From NCBI GenBank assembly GCA_021613335.1, contig JAJTWR010000059.1, positions 167,501 to 231,500 on the forward strand: a stretch of 64,000 bases of DNA, read 5' to 3'. Of this stretch, positions 36,255 through 46,489 are shown piece after piece. The notes below the pieces were generated by a model, which was not told the DNA's origin, searched no databases, and saw only the letters and a list, made by a program, of their open reading frames with translations. This DNA is from Whitmania pigra (taxonomy: Eukaryota; Annelida; Clitellata; Hirudinida; Haemopidae). Position numbers and translations under genes: made by a program. Each line of letters starts with the position of its first letter. The stretch's first letter is position 1.

Positions 36255-36318
36255 AGCATTTACAAGTATTAATTTTATAACATTTTATTGAAATTTTTAT
36301 TGAACTTTGAAAATTGTT

Positions 36319-37857
36319 TCATTGAACCGTTGAATATTTATGTAAAAACTGGAATTGCGCAGCTTTGTCTGGAGTATTGCATAAGACGAAATAAAGTTTA
36401 TCACTTGTTTCATTATCAATTTCTTCTCCATTAATAGCTCTGACTAAATCGTTAATCATATGTTCATGGTTCTTCGAAACAAAGAAAAAGGGACACTTTT
36501 TCATCATGGTTTGAATCCACCACGGTAAATTATTTCTATGTCTCGAATCAATAAACCTCTTCATAAGGAAATTATCCATCTCATCGATACGATTTAAACA
36601 AAATTCATTTTCCACCTCATCGGTATTTCCATTTGTCTTTAAAAATAATTGTTTCCAGCTGACACAAGCTTCATACATTATCGACATAACATATAAAGTC
36701 TTAAGAAAATCATCATAAACGAGATACTTCTCGACAGTGTAATCAATTTCATCCTTGCAGCTCGACGTGTCCCTGATGTTATCACATATTTGCTGATCAT
36801 TTGTATCAGTCGATGTATGTGGTTCGATATCATTGCAATGAACTTTGTCGATGAATTTCATAAGATCGCTGAAGCCTTCGTATTCATCGATAAAGTACGA
36901 ACATTTGCTACAACACTCATAAAATATATTTTCCGAATGGTTTTTAGATTTTGCTCGTGGATCGAGTAAATCAGAGGCACGCTGCATTTTTTCCTTTTCA
37001 TTTTTGGCGGATGTAAAGTATGGATATAAGTGATCAACCAAAAAAGAGATATCAAAGCACTTAAGATTCAAAAAGTTTGAACGAAAAACAATGCTGAAAT
37101 TTGTTTCCTGCATTTTTTTGAGTGCTGCCTTCGCTTTCATGTACGGTTTCCGCTGTTCGAGTCTCTTCAATACGAATGTACTCATTTGACATAACCAGGA
37201 TGCTAATCTTTTCTTCTGTGGGTCTTTCGGTTCGGGAATGTTTTTCAATTTTGATAACCTTGTAAGTGTCATAAATCTTTCTTCTCCAAAGTCTTCTGAA
37301 TTTGACCACTTTTTACCTAGAGCCAGTTTTAGAAATTTCAGAGCTCGACACATCTTTACTCTTGACCGTATAGAATCAATAATATCTGCGAATAACAAAG
37401 CAGAAAACGTTCCCGGTGAATGTTCCAATAATTGTAAGTACACTCGATCTACAATATGATAACATCTCCTTTGATTCACCCAATAATATAACATAAAAAA
37501 TAGATCATTGCACTTCTTGATAAGATATTGAACTGCTTCAGTCGAATATGTACTCGTTATGAGTGCCAAATGTACATCCTCATTAGGATACAATATGTCG
37601 TCTACTTCGAATAGGGTGGAGTCGGATACTTGAGGCAAAATTGAACTCAAAACGGCTGAGGTTTTCTGAAATTTATCAAAGCATTCTTCTGATACCATTT
37701 GATATTTGTGGACATTCTGAGTTATTTCACGGAAGGAATTTATTATCCACTCCACTTGCTCTCTCTCAATTTCTGGGATTTTTAAACTTTCAATTTTAAC
37801 GTCACCATCGCTATCGTAATCAATATCCATGTTTTGTTTGAATCGACTTTTTTCCAA
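36319..37857 (-). CDS. Novel domain-X protein, intronless copy B
   Basis: This frame is near-identical to copy A (19038-20549). I count about ten amino-acid differences over 503 aligned residues, among them K/E and V/I in the first 40 residues, S/P, R/L before KCF, Y/D after QIC, and R/H before MIND. Several synonymous changes are also visible. The frame can start nine codons upstream of copy A (MEKSRFKQNMDIDYD) because the stop upstream of copy A is absent; the aligned Met at 37830 is the likelier start. Flanking homology runs from about 36255 to 38126, so this is a DNA duplication of a whole intronless locus, not an independent retrocopy. Both frames are intact, which suggests they still make protein. 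Confidence 0.8.
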   Translation of the reverse strand: MEKSRFKQNMDIDYDSDGDVKIESLKIPEIEREQVEWIINSFREITQNVHKYQMVSEECFDKFQKTSAVLSSILPQVSDSTLFEVDDILYPNEDVHLALITSTYSTEAVQYLIKKCNDLFFMLYYWVNQRRCYHIVDRVYLQLLEHSPGTFSALLFADIIDSIRSRVKMCRALKFLKLALGKKWSNSEDFGEERFMTLTRLSKLKNIPEPKDPQKKRLASWLCQMSTFVLKRLEQRKPYMKAKAALKKMQETNFSIVFRSNFLNLKCFDISFLVDHLYPYFTSAKNEKEKMQRASDLLDPRAKSKNHSENIFYECCSKCSYFIDEYEGFSDLMKFIDKVHCNDIEPHTSTDTNDQQICDNIRDTSSCKDEIDYTVEKYLVYDDFLKTLYVMSIMYEACVSWKQLFLKTNGNTDEVENEFCLNRIDEMDNFLMKRFIDSRHRNNLPWWIQTMMKKCPFFFVSKNHEHMINDLVRAINGEEIDNETSDKLYFVLCNTPDKAAQFQFLHKYSTVQ

Positions 37858-38126
37858 ATTAATTTATGTGCGGCTCAATTGTATTTTTTACTGCCTGAAT
37901 TAATTGACAATCCCAGACTGGACTAGGAATTAGCTTCAACAAAAACTATGAATATTATATTAGGTTGCAATATAATTCTAATAATAAATTTTTAAATTTT
38001 TATTACCCTAAATTAAAAAATTTATTTTATAATGAGCAAAAAAATCTAATGCTTCGATCTGAATGATATCATTGAGTTCCAAAATCTGTATTAAATAAAT
38101 GGCGAAGAATGGCTGTTCGAATGGGT

Positions 38127-39436
38127 TACGTTATGGAAAAATCCTATATATATATATATATAATAGCTATATAAGCTATATATATATATATATACACATT
38201 ATATATCCTCGTTATCCTCGTTATATATAAATCAGGACTGCCAATTGTGTTCAAGCCATACATCTGGAGGCGATATGAAATCTATATGAAATGAGCCTAT
38301 TTCAGATTTGAAATAGAAACTTGTAAAACAACACCATGTTTAACTTTTTATTTTTTCCTCGAACACTTTTTTTTTAGATTACATTAGAATCAGTTCTAAC
38401 AAATTTTTTTGCTTGAACAATTAAATACATAACAGAAAATTAATTTCGTTATCAAAATCGCAATAGTTTAAATAAGATGTGATCAAGATGAAATCAATTT
38501 CATTTAAACAACTTGCTGTAATCTTTTTAAATATCAACATATAGTTTTTTGAAAGCAGGAATTTATCAAAAAGTTGTATGTTTTTCTCTAATTCTGTAAA
38601 AACTGTAAAAACCTCATAAGAATGCGAACATTCCAAACACTGTCCAAGCAAATTCTGTTGGTTTTGTTAATGTTGAGATGGATGGCAAAGTTAAAATGCC
38701 TTCATACATTTAGGAATCCATGCCGAAGCCCAGCCTGCACTGCCACAAGCGCCCTTGGGAAGGAGAGCTATATAAATGGTTATGAGAAGTTTTTAATAAA
38801 TTGTGTAATTTTATTTTTTTTGTATTTATTTTTAATTTTTCTATTTTATTTGGGACCACCAAATTCACTTCGCCTACTGCCTCCAATTACACTCCAGGAC
38901 ACTCGAAACCACAGAAACTAAAAAATGGATTCAAAGATGATCTCACCATGGTGTACGATAATCATCCCACACCGCCAAAATCTTGGTGATTCCGATTCGT
39001 AACAATAATAATTAAATAAAACTTATAAGCAGATTGCGTTACATCGTTCATGGTGTTTTCGTGGAACCATTACGCTGACATTCATTTTTTTAATTCTTGC
39101 AAACTTTAGCAGTTGAGTTTTTGCATATTTTCCTTCATTTGAGGGTTAGAAGTAAGTGAATTACTAAAGCAGTAAGTTTAATAAATTTACTTTCCGATTA
39201 CTTTTTGAGTCCCCAAAATTCATCGCCATTTTTGTTGTTGTTATCTGGGAACTATTTGTATCTCACTAGCAAAATTATAATGATGTCGCTACAACTTTCT
39301 TAACCGTGAAAATTTTAATCAAATCACATGTTTTTTTATTTAATTCTATGCCTATTTGTAGAGTCCTATTCCGTCAATTGTCTGATGTAGTCATACTGTT
39401 GTAAAAGGATCAACGTTAAACCGCTGATGCCCGTGT
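38127..39436. other. Intergenic with TA repeats and a SINE piece
   Basis: A TA microsatellite (about 38148-38200) includes an imperfect palindrome around TAGCTATATAAGCTA. A SINE fragment lies at 38714-38793. No gene seen. Confidence 0.5.
38714..38793 (+). mobile_element. SINE body fragment
   Basis: AAGCCCAGCCTGCACTGCCA, AAGCGCCCTTGGGAAGGAG and TATATAAATGG match the centre and tail of the 5828-6008 SINE, here on the + strand. Confidence 0.65.
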
Positions 39437-39508
39437 AGCAGAGTGGCGCAGTGGAAGCGTGCTGGGCCCATAACCCAGAGGTCCGTGGATCGAAACCACG
39501 CTCTGCTA
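39437..39508 (+). tRNA. trnfM/iMet-CAU: Initiator tRNA-Met (CAU)
   Basis: A 72-base cloverleaf with acceptor stem AGCAGAG/CTCTGCT, giving the A1-U72 pair typical of eukaryotic initiators. The anticodon stem has three G-C pairs (CTGGG/CCCAG) around loop CCCATAA, with CAT at 39469-39471. The T loop is ATCGAAA in place of TTCGAAA, another initiator hallmark. No intron. Confidence 0.97.
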
Positions 39509-40777
39509 ACTCTCTTTTTGTGCTGTTAGCCGACATATTAGCTAAAAGCATATTAAACTTCGTTATGGAGTCGTTTTTGCTGTGATTCCTGTCATTTGTT
39601 AAATTAATTGATGTATTATTATAAATGAGGATAACAATCTACGAATAATAACTTCCTTAAAACTGTCGTTTTGGTTGGTATTAATTAAAACACTTAAATG
39701 TTACAACACAAATAAAAAAGGTTACAAACCATCTACACTATTTTACCATGATAAATTCGTCCGATGTGTCGACATTGTAAACGTGACTAGTTTTGAACTC
39801 ATCATAACAAATTTATTTATTTTTTTAATGAGCTGTTCAAGCGATCCTAGTAACGTCTTCAAATGTTCTTCAAACGCAAAGAACCAATATTAAATCGAAA
39901 TTATTAATAGCGAGTATTATTGAAACCGGTATATTTTAATGAATTTAAATTTACTTAAATATTGACAATGATTCTCAGTCTCAACATTAGACTTTGATAA
40001 AACGACCAGTCTCGTTGCCTTAATCGAGGCTAAACTTTGAGTTACTCTGTTTTGTTGTCCATGTTTGTGCTTATTGTGTTTCTTTAATAACATTCATCAA
40101 AAATTTAAATAAAAAACATCAATCTCAGCAATGCAACGTACAGACGATCCCTCATTTGTTTGTTTAGCAATTTTCATAAAACATCGACTTCTTCAGCATT
40201 GGCATCACATTTTTATGATTCCACACAACCAAGTGTACAATAGCGTTGCTTGTAGTAAGGTTAACAGTTAACTTTTAAAATCAACTCTGTTAACGAATTT
40301 TAAAATAGAAAAATATGAAAAGTGACTGAAGTTACGACAATATTCCCAAAGTTGGAAGTGAAAACAAAGATAATTATAACTTAGAAAATATATTTTCAAA
40401 TCGCCTCAAAAATGCTTGCTCATAAAGATAGTTTAAACCCTTATTTTGCTAACTTAAATTTTGCATTTTATGCTAATAATAAAATTTAATTTCAAGCCCA
40501 TCTTTGGAGAAATCCCACGTCTCAAGCCGGTTTCTTTCACATGCAGAGAACATCACATGCGACCATCAGAAACAACCCAATTTTATTCAGTATTCAGCCA
40601 ACACAAACTCCTGATGATCAGTCAACAGAAAATAGTATTCAAGTTCCTAGCAAGTACATTCAATACACAGAGAATGTTATTTAAACTGTTGACGGTCATT
40701 CGACATATAGAAACTGGTATTTGCGTTCTCGGCAGTTATGTTCAACAGAGAATGAAACACTCAAGTTTTTATGATTA
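39509..40777. other. Intergenic
   Basis: No supported feature. A frame at 40461-40787 (+) has no motif and overlaps the end of the minus-strand gene. Confidence 0.45.
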
Positions 40778-43700
40778 TCACTGGTAGCAATCCTCGTAAT
40801 CGTCACCCCAATAATCCTCATCCTCGTAATCATCACCCAAGTAATCATCGTAACCATCGTAATAACCCTCCAAACACCTGTCTAGGTACTTCTGGTAACA
40901 CCTGTTGGACAACCAACGCATCACTCCGTCAACCGAATCGCTGTCGTCATCGTCATCGTCATCAGTCCCTGTGGAATGTAACTTCTCAAAGGCACAACGG
41001 AGCTTGTCTTCAGTTTCCTGCAATCAAAACAAACCAATCAAGGGAACAGCTTCAATGGCATCTATTAGATGCATCACTCATGATTATACTGTTTATCTTG
41101 CAATTCAATATTATTTAATTCTGCCCCCCCCCCTATTCATTTGCTCCATGAAACTTTTAGAAATTCGTGTATGTCATAAATAATAATTAATTGGTAATTT
41201 GCCTATCCTCATATCATTATAATATTAATAAATCATCAAGACATTATAAAGACTAAATTACAGTTGTCTTTGCTTTCCTTATGTCTTGTTATATCTTATT
41301 TCTTTCACGAAAAATGTTCATCGCTCACCCACTAATACTATTATAATCATAATCGCTTTAACATCCCTTCTAGGAACACAATTGCAAGTTAAACTAACAA
41401 ACTATGATTTATATTTATGGGCATTATAGATACGTGCAACAGAATGAGATCTGTAAATTAATAGGTAAAGCTCCTAACTTAAGGTAAAAATGTTTGTAAA
41501 GTTATTGCTTTGTTAAGTTATATCGTCAGATATTGTTAATTTATATCATCAGCCATTCTTATAAGAATCAGTTCTTAAAAATAGTTTTTGCATAAAATAG
41601 AAAAAACTTAACAACCGAATTTTTAAAATAAAAACTTAACAACCGAATTTTTAAAATAAAAACTTAACAACCGAATTTTTAAAATAAAAACTTAACAACC
41701 GAATTTTTAAAATAAAACCCCACAAATTGAGTTCCCACCTTGTCAATCGTTTCTCCTTTCAGCATTTTGATCAGGTCTTCCATCGAGTTGTCCAAATGAT
41801 TTGGAAGAAAGAGAAAAGGACTGACAAAATAAATTATTAATTAAATTGATTTAAATTCGTGACAACACTGAAATAAGAAATATTTAGAACAATCAAATGT
41901 GACGATAATTAGTAATAAATAATTGAGTAATAAATCTAACCAATAATAGTAGTAGTAAATAATTGAGTAATAAATCTAACCAATAATAATAGTAGTAAAT
42001 AATTGAGTAATAAATCTAACCAATGTTCTAGGGTGGCCCTGATCCACCAAGGCATTCTGCCACGTTTCGTTGGGTCGTGCAGCAGTTCGTTCAAGTACTT
42101 CACAATCGGACTTAAGTTGTTCCTGAAGGTCTCAGTTTCAAAAGTCTCAAATGTTCCCTTCGCCTGAAAGACATTTAATGTTGATAACAGAAAAGTACAA
42201 TTACAATTACTATCACGGCAATTAATCTCTAGAGGCACGGTTGCCGACAGCAACTGATTTGAATGAAAAACTGGTCAAGAAAGGACCAGAAATAATATAT
42301 AATAATATCTAATATATATAATGTATATATATAATATCTTACGTCAATTAACATAGTCTTCTTCATAAAACAGACTCCGTGAATGATGTTCAAGACACTC
42401 AGCTTCTTCATAAATTCAGCATAAAAAAGAAACTTCTCGATCGTGTAATCAACTTTTTCCAAGGATTCCGCTTCCTCGGTGCTCGTCGATTCCTTCAACT
42501 TTTCTTCCACCAGTCGTCTGACCTTCGAACCCCAAGCGGCTTTAAAGTCGGCCTTTCCAGGCAAGTAGGGCTTCATCGAGCAATCGTTGCACTTTTCTAT
42601 GTTTCTGAGCTCTTCACTCCCACATTGGTTGTCCTGGAAACCGATCAAATTAATCCAGACATGGCCGAAAGCACCTACTTTATTCGGGTTGCCGCTAGCA
42701 ACTAGGCCGAGATTTTCTAATTGCAATTGAAATTGAAATAAAATTGCAATATTGCATGGTCATAATAAGGAGGTTTTAAATTGAAATTGTTTCTCACATT
42801 TGCAAGGCAGTCCAAGCTTGCAAAAAAATGCTTCACAAGACTTTTGAGCTGTTTGTGTAAATTGCCAATTAGGCTGGGATCAAAATCACCACCAAACGCA
42901 TCTCCAGCTGGCCCTCCTATCTAAAAAATTAATTAAATTAAGTAAACAATTAATTAAATTAAGTAAACAGTTAATTAAAGTAAGTAAACAGTTAATTAAA
43001 ACATCATTTGTAATTAAATTTGAATTTTGTTACAATTTAGACCATCATTGATCCTTTATGTTCGCATGCCTCGTACGCTGCTTTTAAGATGCACACGCAA
43101 GAAAGCATCACCGTGCACGACATTTCGTCTCGCTATGCTTGTGTTGTCGACATCACGCACGATATTTCGTCTCACTATGCTTGTGTTGTCGACATCACGC
43201 ACGATATTTCGTCTCGCTATGCTTGTGTTGTCGACATCACGCACGATATTTCGTCTCGCTATGCTTGTGTTGTCGACATCACGCACGATATTTCGTCTCG
43301 CTATGCTTGTGTTGTCGACATCACGCACGATATTTCGTCTTACCACTTCAAAGAAACTCTTGACGCAATCCATCTTTTCCGTTTCCTTCCTCGCGGAAGT
43401 GAAATATCTGTGCAAGCAGTCGAAGCGAAACACCAGCTTCTTGTCTGTCGAGTTAATAAGCAGCATTCTGCTTTCGTGACTGCTGAGCTTCTGAATTAAA
43501 AAGCACACAAACACACAACTTCAGTCAGTTAATGATGATGTTAATGTTGCCACAAGAAACACAGTTCCATTAGTTTCACTGCCGAGCATTCGCAACTCCT
43601 ACCTTCGTCGTCCTCAGAAAGTCCACGCACTTCGGCAGACACTTTGTGTATATCGTCGCAGATTTCATTTTAAAGTTCTTGAATATTGCTGCAGCTGTTC

Positions 43701-46489
43701 AAATCAACAACGAAATAAAAAAAATCGTATTCAAAGAACTTCAATTATAACTAATTAAGACGTATTAGTAAATTAAATAATTACAATATTTAGTAAATTA
43801 AAAGGCAACTGATTAACAAGTTTTAAAGACCCACACTGTTGCGACATCCAAGACGACAATCTTCTTTTGTCTCGCTGTCTTGCTTGAGGCATGTTCGACA
43901 GATTCTTCAGCCAGAACATCGAACATACAACTGAATAAACGTGGAGTTGTTCGAATTATTAACAAAAACAGAACTTAAAATACGTTTAAATTCAATTCAT
44001 TCCCTCACATTCCACATCTTCCAAGTTTTCTTCATTGGAGAAGAATTCCTTATGGTTGCATACTAAAATCTTCACCATTTTCAGGCAAAAGCACACCTTG
44101 GAACAATCCCTTGAAGCAATCAAACTACAGACGAACCTGTTAAAATGCATCAAATCGAATGTAAAATTGAATTTCCTATTAAAATTACTTTGTTATCATC
44201 GTTAATATAACTAATGTTTTTAATTAATAATATGATGACAACGATTGGTGCACAGAACAATGTCACAATGTCATTCAAAATCCCAGTGTACTTGGTCAAT
44301 GCCTCTTCCTGACCACCCGTCACGTTCGACGCATCCATATTTTCAAGTAACCGAAGATAAATCGTATCGAACAGGTAATCCCTCTTTCGAGTCGAACGGC
44401 TAAAGGCAACCTAAAATAAGGAAGATAAAAAACCGTAACATTTCTCGTGTTTAACTTATCTGACGTTTAATCCCGACCGGCTCTAACTCAACTAAAACTA
44501 TAATTTCACTTAAGTAGATGCGATTCACCGACCTTGGAGAAGACATCGTGGAACAAGAAAAATGTGGCACAGTCTTGACGATCTCCGGATCCATTCGAGA
44601 CAACATCTGTCGAAAAGAGATGCCATCCATGTTTTAATGAAGCCATTAATTTCTCCGTTTGACTTACGACGTGAATTTATGACACATCCCAAGTATTTTT
44701 TTGCCGGAAAATTTAAAAATGATTTTTTTATGAAGCAGTTGCAGAGCATTAAATTCTTTCACAAAACAGGCAAAAGTTCAACATCCACGCTCACCGAAAG
44801 CATTCAATGCTGCAACGTCCTCCTCTGCGTAGAGCAAGTTGTCGATTTCAAGGAGGGACATGTCTCTTAATGGTGGCAGACAGAAACTGAAGCATTCAGA
44901 TTAGTCGTTGTTATTGTTTGCACGTCCTCATGAATATGCATTCAACCAGAACAACTCAGCCGTTTGCATAAACAACAACATGCAACATAAACAACAACAC
45001 GCAACATAAGCAACAACATGCAACATAAACAACAACACGCAACATAAGCAACAACATGCAACATAAACAGCAACATGCAACATAAACAACAACACGCAAC
45101 ATAAACAACAACATGCAACATAAACAACAACACGCAACATAAACAACAACATGCAACATAAACAACAACACGCAACATAAACAACAACATGCAACATAAA
45201 TGCATCAAAATGTCACTTAAAATTGTTTTACCTCAATGCTTCTGAAACACGTTCGAACAGCTGAGCACAAGGCTACAAATAATAATATTTCATTATTTTC
45301 AGAATAAACTTCAAAAATCATCAAAAACCAAGAAGTCTTACAAATGTTACCTTTGCATGTGCCCTTAACTCTTCCAAAGTCTTTGTTACCGATTTATTAT
45401 CTGGAACGATAAGATAATTTTGTGTGACCTTAGATTTACGTTTAGCACGTTTAATAAATGGCTCGATAAAACCAGCCACGAACCAATGCCGATATTTCCA
45501 ACAATTTTTCGTAAGTTGAAAAGTTGGTCTCGAGCGTCGTACAAAAGAGAGAACTCGAAATGATCCGAATATTCTGGAACGTCTCGATCAAACTTGGAGT
45601 CCTGAAGGGATGTTTCGGCCAAGTTTTCAAGGTTCAAATTGTCATGCTTCTCCTTCAAAGTCTCAATTTGCACTTGCAAATCGCTTTCCATAGATTTCAA
45701 TTCCTTCATAACGCCGTCTGCATTCTTCTGGTGTTTTTTTAAAATCTTGTCGACGTTGTCGTTCAGTTCACCTTCAACCAAATCTAACACTTTCCTAACA
45801 GTTTCTCCTCTTCGTCTGATTTTTTTCTTCAACTTCGAAGCTTTTGATTCATTGTTTCTCACGATGGCCTCAGAGCTTTTGTAATTAGCAACAACATCTT
45901 TTAACATCTCTTCTTTCATTTTTATATCCTGATGCAACTTATTCTTCAGAGAATCAAAGTGCTGTGCAACAGGTTTTATGTTGTGTCCGTTGTGAGTCGA
46001 GTCCGAGCAACGATCGCACAGAACGACTCTGCAATTTTCGCAGAACAATGTCATTGTGTCCAAATGTTCTTTGCAAGTTGAGTAATTGTTGATGCTGATT
46101 TTAACATTTGTTGATGCTGTTGGTGGTTGCAATTGCTGATTACTTGATGTTGGAATTCTTTTGTGATGCTCCAAACAAGTTGAACAGTAATTGAAAGAAC
46201 AACAAACGCAGAATTTAACTGTATGGTTTTCCTTGCAGCTGTCACATTTTACAGAAACTTTGCTTAAATGCTCAACAAAGTCATTCTTTTTCAAGTCAGC
46301 CACTCCACCTTGTGGCATTTGAAATTTAACCAGACATGTTGGGCACTTTGATGATTCCATTGCAAATGGTGAAGATTCCAAGCATTTAAGACAAAAACTG
46401 TGAGAACATGTTAATAATGCTCGTGGGTCTTTCATAGAGCTGCTGCATATTTTGCAGATTTCATTCACATTTGTTTCCATGATTCTCAA
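40778..46489 (-). CDS. TRIM-type RING/B-box/coiled-coil fused to novel domain X, about 15 exons
   Basis: Exon 1 (46489-45484) gives a C3HC4 RING, B-boxes and coiled coil like the TRIM genes at 24379-26317 and 58018-59983, ending in a phase-1 donor. Later exons: 45400-45351, 45272-45232, 44886-44795, 44606-44533, 44410-44292, 44136-44009, 43930-43835, 43688-43603, 43490-43344, about 42920-42798, 42716-42343, 42163-42021, 41820-41739, 41017-40778. Each aligns in order with intronless copies A/B: LLEIDNLLYAEEDV with LFEVDDILYPNEDV, YLFDTIYLRLLEN with HIVDRVYLQLLEH, SNMPQ...RRLSSW with KNIPE...KRLASW, RYFTSA, DYTIEKFLFYAEFMKKLSVL, MPWWI, C-PFLF, ETEDKL. Phases agree except at the 42920/42716 junction, where I could not fix the donor. 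Predicted length is about 900-930 residues. The tail is acidic and Tyr-rich. Reading through intron 1 would instead give a 367-residue TRIM-only protein. Domain X function is unknown; a ubiquitin-ligase role is inferred from the RING. Confidence 0.7.
41601..41717. repeat. 28-bp minisatellite, four copies (last intron of the TRIM-X gene)
   Basis: CTTAACAACCGAATTTTTAA recurs at 41607, 41635, 41663 and 41691 with an exact 28-base period and almost no divergence, implying recent expansion. Confidence 0.95.
41911..42024. repeat. 40-bp minisatellite overlapping a 5' splice site
   Basis: AATTGAGTAATAAATCTAAC recurs at 41921, 41961 and 42001. On the minus strand every unit contains TTG|GTTAGATTTATTAC, and the rightmost one is the donor of the PWWI exon at 42021/42020, so the array has copied the splice donor region. 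Confidence 0.9.
42929..43000. repeat. 21-bp minisatellite, three copies
   Basis: AAGTAAACA recurs at 42940, 42961 and 42982 in units of TTAATTAAATTAAGTAAACA. It lies in the intron just upstream (minus sense) of the exon starting at 42920. Confidence 0.85.
43120..43342. repeat. 42-bp minisatellite, five copies
   Basis: Units contain TGTGTTGTCGACATCACGCA followed by CGATATTTCGTCTCGCTATG. Because 42 is a multiple of three, the array stays open in several frames, including the frame of the preceding exon. It begins right after the donor GTAAGA at 43343-43338, so I read it as intronic. Confidence 0.92.
44967..45200. repeat. 19-bp minisatellite, about twelve copies
   Basis: AACATAAACAACAACATGC alternates with the same unit ending ACGC, giving a 38-base higher-order period; some units have AAG for AAA. 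It fills the intron between exons 45272-45232 and 44886-44795. All three minus frames are open and give Cys/Val/Leu-rich nonsense. Confidence 0.95.

Noticed and set aside
38140..38200. TA palindrome as a possible hairpin element
   Set aside because: Simple TA slippage explains it; no flanking repeats or conserved ends.
43056..43514. Repeat protein with 14-residue units (minus) and CRISPR-like regular array
   Set aside because: There are no variable spacers between units, so it is not a CRISPR array; a strong donor at its start makes it intronic.
44928..45208. Cys/Val/Leu-rich frames (MLHVVVYVACC type)
   Set aside because: All three frames are open because of the 19-bp minisatellite; no coding signal.
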